Positions 32,793-41,757 of a DNA stretch of 64,000 nt are shown piece by piece (positions within the stretch are counted from its first letter, which is position 1; each line of letters opens with the position of its first letter). Source of the DNA: Vulcanisaeta souniana JCM 11219 (GTDB taxonomy: Archaea > Thermoproteota > Thermoprotei > Thermoproteales > Thermocladiaceae). Under the pieces are notes generated by a model that ran no database searches, was not told the DNA's origin, and saw nothing but the letters and a program-made list of their open reading frames with translations. Both the position numbers and the translations under genes were made by a program. Where the stretch lies: positions 1,387,056-1,451,055 of the forward strand of contig NZ_AP026830.1 of the NCBI RefSeq assembly GCF_026000775.1, in the 5' to 3' direction.

Positions 32793-34186
32793 TTCATCCC
32801 CTCAACAATCCTCCTAACAGCATCCTTATTTAACGATAGCCTCTCCTCGCCAGGTTTAATGCGTAGCTCCACATTGACGTGAACACCCTTAACAATATCA
32901 TTTAGTGACCAATCACCCCTAAACACCTTCAGTAAAGCCGCAACCCCCCTAGCCGTCGTCTCCGTATCCCTCTGCCTCTCAATGGTAGTATCCAGTGCCG
33001 TAGCCAATAACCTAAGGAACAAAATGCTCCTTGATAACCCACCATCAACCCTAACAACATCTACCCTGGAATAATCCCTAATCCTATCAAATATAATGCC
33101 TATTAATTGAACAATACCCTCAATGACCGCCCTCACGAAAGTCTCCCTAGTTATGCCAAGCGTTAAACCGTCAATTAAACCCCTCGCACATGGCCTAGGC
33201 GGTACATTAATACCTGCTAATGCCGGCACAATAATTATACCGTGAGTATCCACGCCGGTTAAGCCATCCAACTCCTGCGGCGAGCCCAATAACCCAAGCT
33301 TAACTAACCAATCAATTACTGACCCAGTTGCTGGTAGGAAGCCCTCAACTCCATAAAATACGTCACCCCCGTACTTAAGTATGAGGAGCGGTAATAAGCC
33401 GTCACCAGCAAGCCTGAATCTATCAATAACTGCATCCACGAAGGAGCCCGTGCCATTCGTAATCTTACCACAGCCGACACTTAGACAACCCTCGCCAACC
33501 ATTGCAGCCTGTTGATCGGCGATTAAAACACCAATCATCATGCCATTGGCTTCGCCGAATTCATGAACATTATCAACAACCTCAGGGCCTACCTCCCTAG
33601 GTATCTTCAGAACATCATAAACTAGGTCGATCCTCCTTAAATTACCTGGATGCCAAAGGCCTGTCAATGCCTCATTACCAGCATCATTAACATACCTATT
33701 ACTAACGAGATACGCCAGGTATGAACTCAACGTACCAATGAACGCCTCCCCCTTTCTAACACGTTCAATTAAGTCCTGCCTATGCCTTAATAACCAAAGT
33801 ATTTGGGTGACGGGTGACGTTGGTATTAGTATACTGCTCAATAGTGGTAAACGCCTCATGAGTGAGCATGGAAACCCATTAACTACCTCTAAACCCCTCC
33901 TGTCTAACCACGTGATTATGTTAATGAGGGGATTACCTGACTTGTCCCAGGCAATGATCGACGCCCTATAGGTGGAGATCCCAAGGTACTTAACGCCCTT
34001 ATCTCTAGCCGTATTCACCAGATGCCTGAAGGCTGATCTAAGCGCATTGGCGTCCTGCTCAACGTAGTAATTACCTGGAAATAGCATCGGCACATTTATG
34101 GTTTCGGAATACCCCTGGTTAAGTTCATTGTCGTATATTATGAGCTTAATGTTAGTGGTCCCCACATCAACTACACCAAGACTCAT
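32780..34186 (-). CDS. FGGY-family carbohydrate/glycerol kinase-like
   Basis: 468 residues. The N-terminal MSLGVVDVGTTNIKLIIYD gives the ribonuclease-H fold phosphate loop; TWLDRRG, the GKITNGTGSFVDAV adenosine segment and DGGLSRSILFLRLLATALD are typical of FGGY kinases such as glycerol and xylulose kinases. The operon context (GlpA/GlpB-like genes) makes glycerol the first guess. Its start overlaps the GlpB-like gene by four bases. Confidence 0.85.
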   Translation of the reverse strand: MSLGVVDVGTTNIKLIIYDNELNQGYSETINVPMLFPGNYYVEQDANALRSAFRHLVNTARDKGVKYLGISTYRASIIAWDKSGNPLINIITWLDRRGLEVVNGFPCSLMRRLPLLSSILIPTSPVTQILWLLRHRQDLIERVRKGEAFIGTLSSYLAYLVSNRYVNDAGNEALTGLWHPGNLRRIDLVYDVLKIPREVGPEVVDNVHEFGEANGMMIGVLIADQQAAMVGEGCLSVGCGKITNGTGSFVDAVIDRFRLAGDGLLPLLILKYGGDVFYGVEGFLPATGSVIDWLVKLGLLGSPQELDGLTGVDTHGIIIVPALAGINVPPRPCARGLIDGLTLGITRETFVRAVIEGIVQLIGIIFDRIRDYSRVDVVRVDGGLSRSILFLRLLATALDTTIERQRDTETTARGVAALLKVFRGDWSLNDIVKGVHVNVELRIKPGEERLSLNKDAVRRIVEGMKCRA

Positions 34187-35121
34187 GAAATCACCCTCCT
34201 AATAATGACCCTCTCCGTATCCGGCAGTTCAATAACGGAGGCGTCACCGTTAATTACGTACTCCCTATCATTAACCATGACCCTACATCCCCTGCAGGGA
34301 ATGATTACCCTACGCACATCCCTACTAACCCTATTACCCGGGTAGATAGGTAAGTCGCTCTCTATAACCATGAACTCACCGGACCTACCCACGAGTTCGC
34401 CAGCCATTATTTTACTACTCTCAATGATGATTTGTGGGTCATAGGTCTCAATGACCGATTGACCAACAGCCCTGAGATCAGGGAATGGATTAAATGGCTT
34501 GAACATGGATATCACCAGTGTATCCGCAACAACCCACTCATTATTCACCAGGACCCTCTCAACCCTGCCCAGGCCCCTAACGTACCTAACCCTACCAATA
34601 ATTACCTTAACGTCATCACCCACAGCCCCATTATTCAGTTCCGTTGGTGACACGATGATGGCGGTAGCACCGTGCATTATTAACTCCCTAGCCAATGACA
34701 GGGCGTATGGATTATACCCATAGATCACCACGCTTCTGCCAGGTAATAAGTCGTAATGCAACATATCTAATACCGCATGATGCGGGTAAATACCGGCAGG
34801 TCTCTCACCGTAAATGCCCAATTCAGGCATTGTCATTACCCTGAATCCCGTGGCAACAATTGCATAATCATTAAGCCTCCTGTAACCGTTTCTCCAGGCC
34901 AGATATACGGTATCACCGCCCCTAATGGCTGTTGTGGCTAATTGAACATTAACCTTGCCCAACGCATCATTGATCATACTCCTAACCCCAGGGATTAATG
35001 CATGAATGCCACCAGCGTAGTCCCTATACTCAATGATCTCGGCATGAATGCCGAACTTAAGTAGTTCCATTGCCAGCGAAAGCCCGGACAAACCAGCACC
35101 AATTATCGTGTAACCAGCCAT
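34183..35121 (-). CDS. FAD/NAD(P)-binding oxidoreductase, GlpB-like
   Basis: 312 residues. N-terminal Rossmann motif IGAGLSGLSLAMELL and a second NAD-binding-like SVVIYGYNPYALSLARELI near residue 132. C-terminal residues IIPCRGCRVMVNDREYVING show a CxxC pair of unclear use. Size and context with the GlpA-like flavoprotein recall the second subunit of anaerobic glycerol-3-phosphate dehydrogenase or the small subunit of opine/hydrogen-cyanide-type amine oxidoreductases. Overlaps the upstream gene by 19 bases. Confidence 0.7.
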   Translation of the reverse strand: MAGYTIIGAGLSGLSLAMELLKFGIHAEIIEYRDYAGGIHALIPGVRSMINDALGKVNVQLATTAIRGGDTVYLAWRNGYRRLNDYAIVATGFRVMTMPELGIYGERPAGIYPHHAVLDMLHYDLLPGRSVVIYGYNPYALSLARELIMHGATAIIVSPTELNNGAVGDDVKVIIGRVRYVRGLGRVERVLVNNEWVVADTLVISMFKPFNPFPDLRAVGQSVIETYDPQIIIESSKIMAGELVGRSGEFMVIESDLPIYPGNRVSRDVRRVIIPCRGCRVMVNDREYVINGDASVIELPDTERVIIRRVIS

Positions 35122-36494
35122 GAATTACCACCCGATTTGGTTAATTCCCTTGGGTCAATCCCCAACTCCTCAGAGATAACCTTAATCGCCCTGCCAAGGC
35201 ACATGCCCTGGCAAATACCCATGCCTAAGCCGGTCCTGAAGGCAATACCGTCTAGTGTCCTGGCACCGTGCCTTATTGCCTCACGAATATCGGTCCTGGT
35301 AACCCCCATGCATGGGCAAATAACCTCACCCTGATCGCCCTTAATGGCTCCGCCGGACCCAATTACGTTCTTCATCATCACCATGGGCTCCACCTCCCTA
35401 ACATCATCTTTAGGTATCAACTCCGCACCGGCGTTCCTGAGCATGTCAATGACTCTCCTGGCTATTGCGGGTGCTGCGGTGAGTCCAGGTGATTCAATGC
35501 CGATTACGTGTACAATACGTTTACTTACCTTACTATGAGTTATTATGAAATCATCGCCCTCAGGTATTGGCCTGACTCCGGCATAGGCCCTTATTGGTGT
35601 GAACTTCCTGTCCCTCAATAAGCCACTGAACTTCCTATACAGGACATCGATGTCCCCCTCATTGACTGACCTGTCATCCCTACTGCCTATTGACAGGCTT
35701 GGCCCCCATATTGTGGTGCCGAACGCCGTGGGTATTATGGCGCCACCCTTCGTCTTAGGGTTCGGTATTAACTGAAGCGGTGTCACAATACTCTTGGTCT
35801 GTTCACCCCAGAACACAAGCATTACGCCCTTACCGAACTCAAGCCTATACTCATCACCAAATAACCTGGCAATGTCCGCTGAGTAAAGCCCAGCTGCATT
35901 AATGACGAACCTGGCCCTATACTCACCACTACTCGTGATGATGATCGCGCCGTCACCCAGTACCTTGGCGTCCTTGACCTCAGTACCTAGGGCGAAGTCA
36001 ACACCATTCAACCTGCAGAAGTTGTATAACTGCGATACTAATTCGAAGGAGTTTATGACTCCGTAGCCCTCGACCTCAATTGCGCCCAGGCCATTAACAT
36101 TGGGTTCAAGCCTTCGTAATCCCCGCGGTCCAAGGATCCTAACCCTAAATCCACGCCTACCGTACACGCGATTAAGGATTAACCACACGGCGGGTAGCGC
36201 AATTAATTGACCTGGGTTCCTAGCCACCAGTAATGTGCTTAACCTCCTGACCTTTACATGGAGTCTCCTGGCAACGTCATCGTATAGCCTATTACCCTCA
36301 ACGGCCAACCTACTCCTTAGTGAATTGAATGGTGGCTGAACAACATGGATGACGCCGGCATGGCCCCTTGAGACACCGAAACCAGGCTCAGCCTCCCTAT
36401 CAATAACAATAACCCTAACCCTGTAATGCGCCAGTTCATAGGCTATGAATAATCCAACAACGCCGGAACCCATTACTGCTACGTCATAGTTCAT
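35103..36494 (-). CDS. Glycerol-3-phosphate dehydrogenase-like flavoprotein, GlpA type
   Basis: 463 residues. DAO-fold FAD motif MGSGVVGLFIAYELA, the ATG-like GLYSADIARLFG and the substrate region; then a C-terminal BFD-like [2Fe-2S] domain with CPCMGVTRTDIREAIRHGAR and MGICQGMCLGRAI (four cysteines). This two-domain build is that of GlpA, which oxidises glycerol-3-phosphate in anaerobic respiration. Overlaps the phosphoesterase gene by four bases. Electrons would go to the quinone made by the mqn pathway; that link is inference. Confidence 0.8.
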   Translation of the reverse strand: MNYDVAVMGSGVVGLFIAYELAHYRVRVIVIDREAEPGFGVSRGHAGVIHVVQPPFNSLRSRLAVEGNRLYDDVARRLHVKVRRLSTLLVARNPGQLIALPAVWLILNRVYGRRGFRVRILGPRGLRRLEPNVNGLGAIEVEGYGVINSFELVSQLYNFCRLNGVDFALGTEVKDAKVLGDGAIIITSSGEYRARFVINAAGLYSADIARLFGDEYRLEFGKGVMLVFWGEQTKSIVTPLQLIPNPKTKGGAIIPTAFGTTIWGPSLSIGSRDDRSVNEGDIDVLYRKFSGLLRDRKFTPIRAYAGVRPIPEGDDFIITHSKVSKRIVHVIGIESPGLTAAPAIARRVIDMLRNAGAELIPKDDVREVEPMVMMKNVIGSGGAIKGDQGEVICPCMGVTRTDIREAIRHGARTLDGIAFRTGLGMGICQGMCLGRAIKVISEELGIDPRELTKSGGNSWLVTR

Positions 36495-38572
36495 TTACCA
36501 ACACCCCCTGTCCCTTTTATGATTATTACGAACCAAGCAACGGTCAGTAGGAGGCCTATTAATTCCGTGGGTAGTAACAATGTCGATAACCCTGGCTGGT
36601 ATAGCCTTATGTACATGGAGGCGATCATTAGCATTACTATGTAGGAAAGGAGCCCCACTGAAGCCGCATAGCCCAAGCCCACGGCCCAGGTATTATTACT
36701 TACATATGCCCTAAGCGTTAATAATGTAATTAGCATTACTGGCGCTGTGGATAGCAATCCGTAAATCAGTAAGGGCTCGTTGCTCATTAAGAAGGATTGA
36801 ATGGCTTGAACATAAATAAGTACGTACAGAAGTACTGGGATGATTATCGAAAGGGTTATCGATGCATGCAGGCCATACTTAATTCGCATCAGCACCAATC
36901 CAATTATTGAGAACAATACTAACCCCAGTAAATATCCCAGAAGTAACGGTGGCGCCTCGCCAGTGTTGCCCAAGTAATTAAGGAAGCCTGTTGTCAGGGT
37001 TATTAGTCCAATCATTGATGCCGTAACCACGGAACCATTAATAACGCTAAGCGTCTTCACGGGTAATGTCCTAAGCGTCTCCCTGCCTATGGGTAGTAAT
37101 GACACTGTTGTTAAGTCTATGATTAGGGCCATGATTAGCCATAGGAATAATGGTGTATAAATCACTGGTACATACGCAGAGTCCCCATTTACGTATATCG
37201 GTGATCCTAATTCAGCGAGCGTTATATTATTAAGGCCATACCTTGAGTATGGAAGCTCATTAAGCGGTATCTGCGGTGTTAATGGGAATAGGTTTGATAA
37301 ATCCCTATAGTTGGATGCGTTGGGTAATGAGTACACATTACCTATTAACGGGAACCCCTCCGATTCACTAAATATTATTGGCTCCCTGCTCATGTTGAAG
37401 TAGAAGAAGTCGAGGGGTATGTTGCTATTTAGCACGTACTTGTTCAGGGCAGGTAATTCCCAGTTATAATCAATGAAGGCTATCAATGAGGCATGCGTGA
37501 GTAGGGTATGTGATACATAATCCTCCTTGGCGTAGGGTGATATGACTATTAACGGGACCCTGACGCCCAGTGGCTCGCCGTTTACTATCGGTGGTGGTAC
37601 GTGGTCGTAGTAACCACCGAATTCATCCCAGGTTATGAAAATGACCGTTGAATTCCATATTGGGCTCTCCTCAACCGTATTAATTATGTAAAGAAGCCAA
37701 GCCTCACCATATAGTATGTTGCCCGGCGCGCCCATGTCGTTTACTGGGTTTGGCATAACCCATGAAACTGCTGGTAACGAACCGTTCATGATCTCACTAA
37801 TGAAGTCACTCCATGTCTGTAAATGCGATGAGTACTTATTAATGCCGTAGAAGTACTTAATGTCGAGGAGGTACGTGGGTTCCCTGGGATCCACGTAGTA
37901 ACCCCAACTCACTTGGTACTGGCATAGTTCAGCGAATATGTTCTCCTGGACCGGTATGTATGGTGGTGGCCCATAATCATCAATAACTGGTGTATACGCC
38001 GCGTATAGGAAGAGGTGGTTCGGCGCGCTTTCTGAGAGGTATGGCGTGAAGTAATTATCGGCAAGCCCATACTCCTCAGCCAGGTCCCAAAGGGGCGCCA
38101 CCTGGGCGACTGTGTAGTAATAAAGTGACTGCGGGCCTGAACCACTTACCCAGCCGTCCATTTTCCCGTAATCCCAATCAGTATGATATGGTATATACCC
38201 TTCATTCGGATTCTTCGTGTAGTAGGTACCTACAGATACGGGGCTTAGATAAGCAGGTACTTCACCCAGGGTAAGTAGGTTATTGGGAACCACTAGTTGG
38301 TTAACTAATGAGTTATTAAGCGTACCGTTGGTTGGATATGCACCGAAGAAATTGTCGAAGCTATGGTTCTCCAGGAATATTATGATCACGTGCTTAATGG
38401 GGGTTCTGGTACTCAATTGAGAGGCAGGTAGTGCTTGGCACTGCGGTGCTGAGGAAACCAGTAGATTGCCCTGGTATACACCGTATATAAAGAGACCAAG
38501 TAGCGCCAGGGTTAGTGCAACCGCCACGGTGATTATTATGGTCAATTTCAAACCATACATATTGATTAACAC
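36491..38572 (-). CDS. Phospholipase C/acid-phosphatase-type phosphoesterase, membrane-bound
   Basis: 693 residues. An N-terminal hydrophobic anchor (TIIITVAVALTLALLGLFIYG) is followed by the phosphoesterase domain starting HVIIIFLENHSFDNFFGAY, with the aspartate and histidine region FITWDEFGGYYDHVPPP and SPYAKEDYVSHT. About six C-terminal helices (from VYTPLFLWLIMALIIDL to the end) tether it to the membrane, with the catalytic domain outside. Family members cleave phosphodiesters such as phospholipid heads. The operon it leads suggests it frees glycerol phosphate for import. A TATA box lies about 26 bases upstream of ATG 38572. Confidence 0.85.
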   Translation of the reverse strand: MLINMYGLKLTIIITVAVALTLALLGLFIYGVYQGNLLVSSAPQCQALPASQLSTRTPIKHVIIIFLENHSFDNFFGAYPTNGTLNNSLVNQLVVPNNLLTLGEVPAYLSPVSVGTYYTKNPNEGYIPYHTDWDYGKMDGWVSGSGPQSLYYYTVAQVAPLWDLAEEYGLADNYFTPYLSESAPNHLFLYAAYTPVIDDYGPPPYIPVQENIFAELCQYQVSWGYYVDPREPTYLLDIKYFYGINKYSSHLQTWSDFISEIMNGSLPAVSWVMPNPVNDMGAPGNILYGEAWLLYIINTVEESPIWNSTVIFITWDEFGGYYDHVPPPIVNGEPLGVRVPLIVISPYAKEDYVSHTLLTHASLIAFIDYNWELPALNKYVLNSNIPLDFFYFNMSREPIIFSESEGFPLIGNVYSLPNASNYRDLSNLFPLTPQIPLNELPYSRYGLNNITLAELGSPIYVNGDSAYVPVIYTPLFLWLIMALIIDLTTVSLLPIGRETLRTLPVKTLSVINGSVVTASMIGLITLTTGFLNYLGNTGEAPPLLLGYLLGLVLFSIIGLVLMRIKYGLHASITLSIIIPVLLYVLIYVQAIQSFLMSNEPLLIYGLLSTAPVMLITLLTLRAYVSNNTWAVGLGYAASVGLLSYIVMLMIASMYIRLYQPGLSTLLLPTELIGLLLTVAWFVIIIKGTGGVGK

Positions 38573-38593
38573 AATATTGTTGTTTACGCATTA

Positions 38594-38603
38594 TTATTTA
38601 AAC
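38594..38603 (-). promoter_or_regulatory. TATA box of the phosphoesterase operon
   Basis: GTTTAAATAA (minus strand) about 26 bases before ATG 38572 gives a leaderless transcript reading all five genes to 31383. Confidence 0.5.
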
Positions 38604-38649
38604 ACTGGCAATACTTATTTATATACATAAACAACGTGTTATATTTAAT

Positions 38650-39423
38650 TCACTTACCCTGCGGCTTCCAATCATACAGATACCCACCGCTTATTATTGA
38701 AAGCACGGAACCCCATGTCAAGCCACCAGCAACTATTAACCACATCAATATGCCCAGGAAGATCATCACAAGCCCCAGCACTCTGCAAACCATGGGTTTG
38801 GGGTAGAACAACGGTATTAGGGAGAGTATGGTTACCACGCCACCAAGTATGAAGGAGTCCACCAGTGACATACTGACGAAAAGCACCCTGAAATACATTA
38901 CGGGTAGTAGCAATAGGATCAATGCCGATAATAAACCCAGGTAAATGCCCCAGAAGGGTATTCTGCTCCTGAGCGATCGCCATTTCTGCTTCATGAAGTA
39001 ACCCACGAGAGGCGGCACCAACACTGCAATCACCACGAAGGGCGTCAGGGGTAGCGCAAAGAGGAGTGCCATCATCACTATGAGGAGTGGTGGCGGTTTA
39101 ATAACAGCCATTAGCATCAAACTGACGTAAATAAACAGGACATAAATTACAATAATAGAGATGAATGAATTAAGCCCCATACTTCTGACAACATCAACCC
39201 TATAATTATTCTCCTCAATAATAGCCACCGGGATCACCCCTATGAAGATAACCGTGAGGAAGAGGGCCAGGGTAAGAACAATCAATGAGAAACCAAGTAA
39301 CGAGGGTTTGATCCAAAAATAAACCCAGGAAAGTAAATTTAATCCAAGGAGTGTTGGCAAGACGAGCGCCTTACGTTTCCATAGGTTTATCAGGATAAAA
39401 CCAAACTTTGTAAAGAGATCCAC
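38650..39423 (-). CDS. Polytopic membrane protein of unknown function
   Basis: 257 residues with seven or so hydrophobic helices. N-terminal cytoplasmic KFGFILINLWKRKALVLPT precedes the first helix; the C-terminus ends with a short polar GYLYDWKPQGK. The N-terminal pattern (an amphipathic segment then a leading helix) is seen in many crenarchaeal membrane proteins of the Yip1/DUF class. No function recognised. It lies downstream of two secreted proteins and may be unrelated to them. Confidence 0.6.
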   Translation of the reverse strand: MDLFTKFGFILINLWKRKALVLPTLLGLNLLSWVYFWIKPSLLGFSLIVLTLALFLTVIFIGVIPVAIIEENNYRVDVVRSMGLNSFISIIVIYVLFIYVSLMLMAVIKPPPLLIVMMALLFALPLTPFVVIAVLVPPLVGYFMKQKWRSLRSRIPFWGIYLGLLSALILLLLPVMYFRVLFVSMSLVDSFILGGVVTILSLIPLFYPKPMVCRVLGLVMIFLGILMWLIVAGGLTWGSVLSIISGGYLYDWKPQGK

Positions 39424-39545
39424 AGTAATTAACTGGGGAATTTCTTTAAAAGGTTAATCTATATATAGTCTTTTTAGATAAATATAATTACTATAAGAAT
39501 AGAAGGAAAATTATTTTAAGCAATTATACTTTTATAATTTATTCA

Positions 39546-40151
39546 CTAGGACCCAGGTACAATATTACTTGTTGACACCCCAGCGGTGTTGCAGGTAATT
39601 AGTGCTGGAGTAACGGTTACATCCAAATTACTGTATGACATACTACCAACACTAACATAATACGCATTAACGGTCAACCCATTCATTGTAGCACTACCAA
39701 TTGTCTGGTTAACAACATATGGTAAGCCAGAGGATACTATTAGAACATTGCTAAGAGAACCTGAGGTGGTTGTAATACCCGACGCATACACAAGTATATT
39801 ATTTAGGCTTGCGGTGCTCATGCTCAGTGACGCTGTTATTTTTACTGTCGAGCTTGGGCAATTTGGCATAAACAGGTTGGGTAGCGAGACGGTTACCGAC
39901 TTGCTAATGGTTTGACCCTGAGGTGCATTTATTGAGCCAATGCTCTGGGCTATTACGGGGGCATATTGATCGGGCGCCGTTGATGTTGAGTAAATCCAGC
40001 CGTACATCGTGACTCCATTTAACGTGGCTGTTGGGTAATAAATTGTTACAGGACCAGGTATACCTGCATCAGTGGAGATGCCAAATACTGAGGCTGCCAC
40101 GAGCAGTGCTATTACAAACCCCAGGCCTATCACCGTTAGTTTCCAGTTCAT
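39546..40151 (-). CDS. Secreted Ser/Thr-rich beta-domain protein
   Basis: 201 residues. N-terminal signal or anchor helix LTVIGLGFVIALLVAASVFGI, then a Ser/Thr-rich beta domain with short repeat-like NGVTMYGWIY, LNNILVYASG, LSNVLIVSSG units, and cysteines in NCPSS and TCNTAG. The end AYYVSVGSMSYSNLDVTVTP resembles the end of the neighbouring protein at 40281 (AYYINSTSISYSSINVYTG), so the two are probably paralogues. Candidate surface or filament subunit; no family recognised. Confidence 0.6.
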   Translation of the reverse strand: MNWKLTVIGLGFVIALLVAASVFGISTDAGIPGPVTIYYPTATLNGVTMYGWIYSTSTAPDQYAPVIAQSIGSINAPQGQTISKSVTVSLPNLFMPNCPSSTVKITASLSMSTASLNNILVYASGITTTSGSLSNVLIVSSGLPYVVNQTIGSATMNGLTVNAYYVSVGSMSYSNLDVTVTPALITCNTAGVSTSNIVPGS

Positions 40152-40280
40152 ACAAATTGAATTGCTTTGATTAAAATTTAAAAATCTACCTCATAAATAT
40201 GATATATATCCTTCATTATGAATTAAATCTTTGTAAAATAAGGCATTAAAACGGTCTATTCTTTGTTAAAAAATTTACAT

Positions 40281-40814
40281 TTATCCAGTGTATACGTTAA
40301 TCGAGGAGTACGAGATGGACGTTGAATTTATGTAATATGCATAGATCTTCACGTTATAGAGTGGTAGTAATTCTGAGGCTATTGTTGAGAGGATTGATAG
40401 TAGGTAAACGTTCTGTGGGGTTATCGTTATGGTAATTGGTATTATTACGTAGGCCGTTGCGGTTATGTTGGCCGCGTATATCGTAGCGTCGCTTATTTCA
40501 GCGGAGCTCATGGTAAGTGTTATGTTGTAGCTGGGGCCTATGCCTATTATAACCTGCCCGGAGGGCATGTAAAGGCTTCCAGCCTTGTAAATCACGACGG
40601 GTATACCATCATAATTACCTGCGGTGAACGATATAAAACCTGAGGCCTTAACCACGGGTGAGTTTATGTATATTATTGGGTCGCCTCCAGCTGCCAAGTT
40701 CTTCTGGCCTATTACGTGTTCATTTCTTAGTTGTGTTGTTAATAGCGCAATATACGTGAGGAGTGCTGTTAATATTATTCCAAGAACAAAGATTTTGATG
40801 CTTTTTCTATGCAT
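40281..40814 (-). CDS. Secreted beta-domain protein, paralogue of 39546
   Basis: 177 residues. N-terminal helix SIKIFVLGIILTALLTYIALL, then a beta-rich domain without cysteines. The last 20 residues share the AYY-x5-SxSYSxxxV pattern with the protein at 39546. The two genes run in the same direction with a 129-base AT-rich gap, so each may have its own promoter. No N-terminal prepilin signal of the kind seen at 10993, thus a different secretion path. Confidence 0.6.
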   Translation of the reverse strand: MHRKSIKIFVLGIILTALLTYIALLTTQLRNEHVIGQKNLAAGGDPIIYINSPVVKASGFISFTAGNYDGIPVVIYKAGSLYMPSGQVIIGIGPSYNITLTMSSAEISDATIYAANITATAYVIIPITITITPQNVYLLSILSTIASELLPLYNVKIYAYYINSTSISYSSINVYTG

Positions 40815-40908
40815 AGTCTTAATATTGATTATTTGAAAATAGTTAAAAGCTTTTGTAATTTATATGCTATATTCTAATTAATATAATTTTTATATACTAT
40901 ATATTTAA

Positions 40909-41706
40909 TTATTTCCAGGTAAGCTTCCACTCCCTGATGCTCCTGATGATCCCTAATTCCATATCACCCTCAATATAGAAACCTGCGATTACCCCATTTA
41001 CCTTAATATCATCAAGTGGGTCGAAAGGCGTACCTCCTAGTTTAACCCTGGTCTCGCCACTCCATATCTGTGGGTTCTCCCTTGGCATGAAGGTGAACTT
41101 TGCATACCACTGTATTAATTGGGCGATGCCGGGCGTGCCGTCAGGCAGTGGTGGTAGTGTCCTTATTGAGAGTAGGGGTAATGTAACGGTGTTATCTTTC
41201 CTAGGCATTAACGCCTTGAAGGTATCCAACTGCTCAAGGCCTAGTCTATTACTTATTGCGATCTCGATCCTCATTAATTCACCACCCCTATCTAACGTAC
41301 CTATCACTAATCCATAATCATTAATCACAAACCTAATGTCACCAAGCTTCTTAGGTGCACCTGCCAACTCCCTACCCGCTGCCATGGCCGCGTCGTTAGT
41401 TACGTAGATGTATGGTATGTAATAGGCAAGTTCAATGCCCTCAGTCCTCACGGGCAGCGCTATCAATACCTCCCTGTAGACCCCAACCGTCGATATCCCG
41501 TAATCACCAACCCAGAAGGCAGCCATCTCAAAGGCCAAGTCAACACCCTCTGGCAGTAATGGTTCCACGGACCTCGGTTCAATATTCGTAAGCGCCATGG
41601 CCACCTTAACCCTGCTATAATCGATCCTAGTCGCCGTAGTTGATGATGGGTATAAGGGTGCATTTAACGGTATTCCAAACCCCTTATCGCCGCCCTTTAG
41701 AACCAT
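40909..41706 (-). CDS. Acetoacetate decarboxylase family protein
   Basis: 265 residues. The Schiff-base region GRELAGAPKKLGDIRFV carries the lysine pair of acetoacetate decarboxylase. Other family landmarks are DLAFEMAAFWVGDYGISTVG and the central sheet. True ADC gives acetone from acetoacetate; homologues with other keto-acids exist. A thiolase and HBCD-type gene lie further along in the same acyl-CoA island, so acetoacetate or a related beta-keto acid is a sensible substrate. Confidence 0.8.
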   Translation of the reverse strand: MVLKGGDKGFGIPLNAPLYPSSTTATRIDYSRVKVAMALTNIEPRSVEPLLPEGVDLAFEMAAFWVGDYGISTVGVYREVLIALPVRTEGIELAYYIPYIYVTNDAAMAAGRELAGAPKKLGDIRFVINDYGLVIGTLDRGGELMRIEIAISNRLGLEQLDTFKALMPRKDNTVTLPLLSIRTLPPLPDGTPGIAQLIQWYAKFTFMPRENPQIWSGETRVKLGGTPFDPLDDIKVNGVIAGFYIEGDMELGIIRSIREWKLTWK

Positions 41707-41757
41707 ATATTTGAAATATATCTATATAAATTTAAGCATTATTACTATCTATACTAT

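Noticed and set aside
36491-38572. Sulfatase or alkaline phosphatase
   Set aside because: The opening HVIIIFLENHSFDNFFG is the phospholipase-C/acid-phosphatase type, not the CxPxR or DxS sites of those families.
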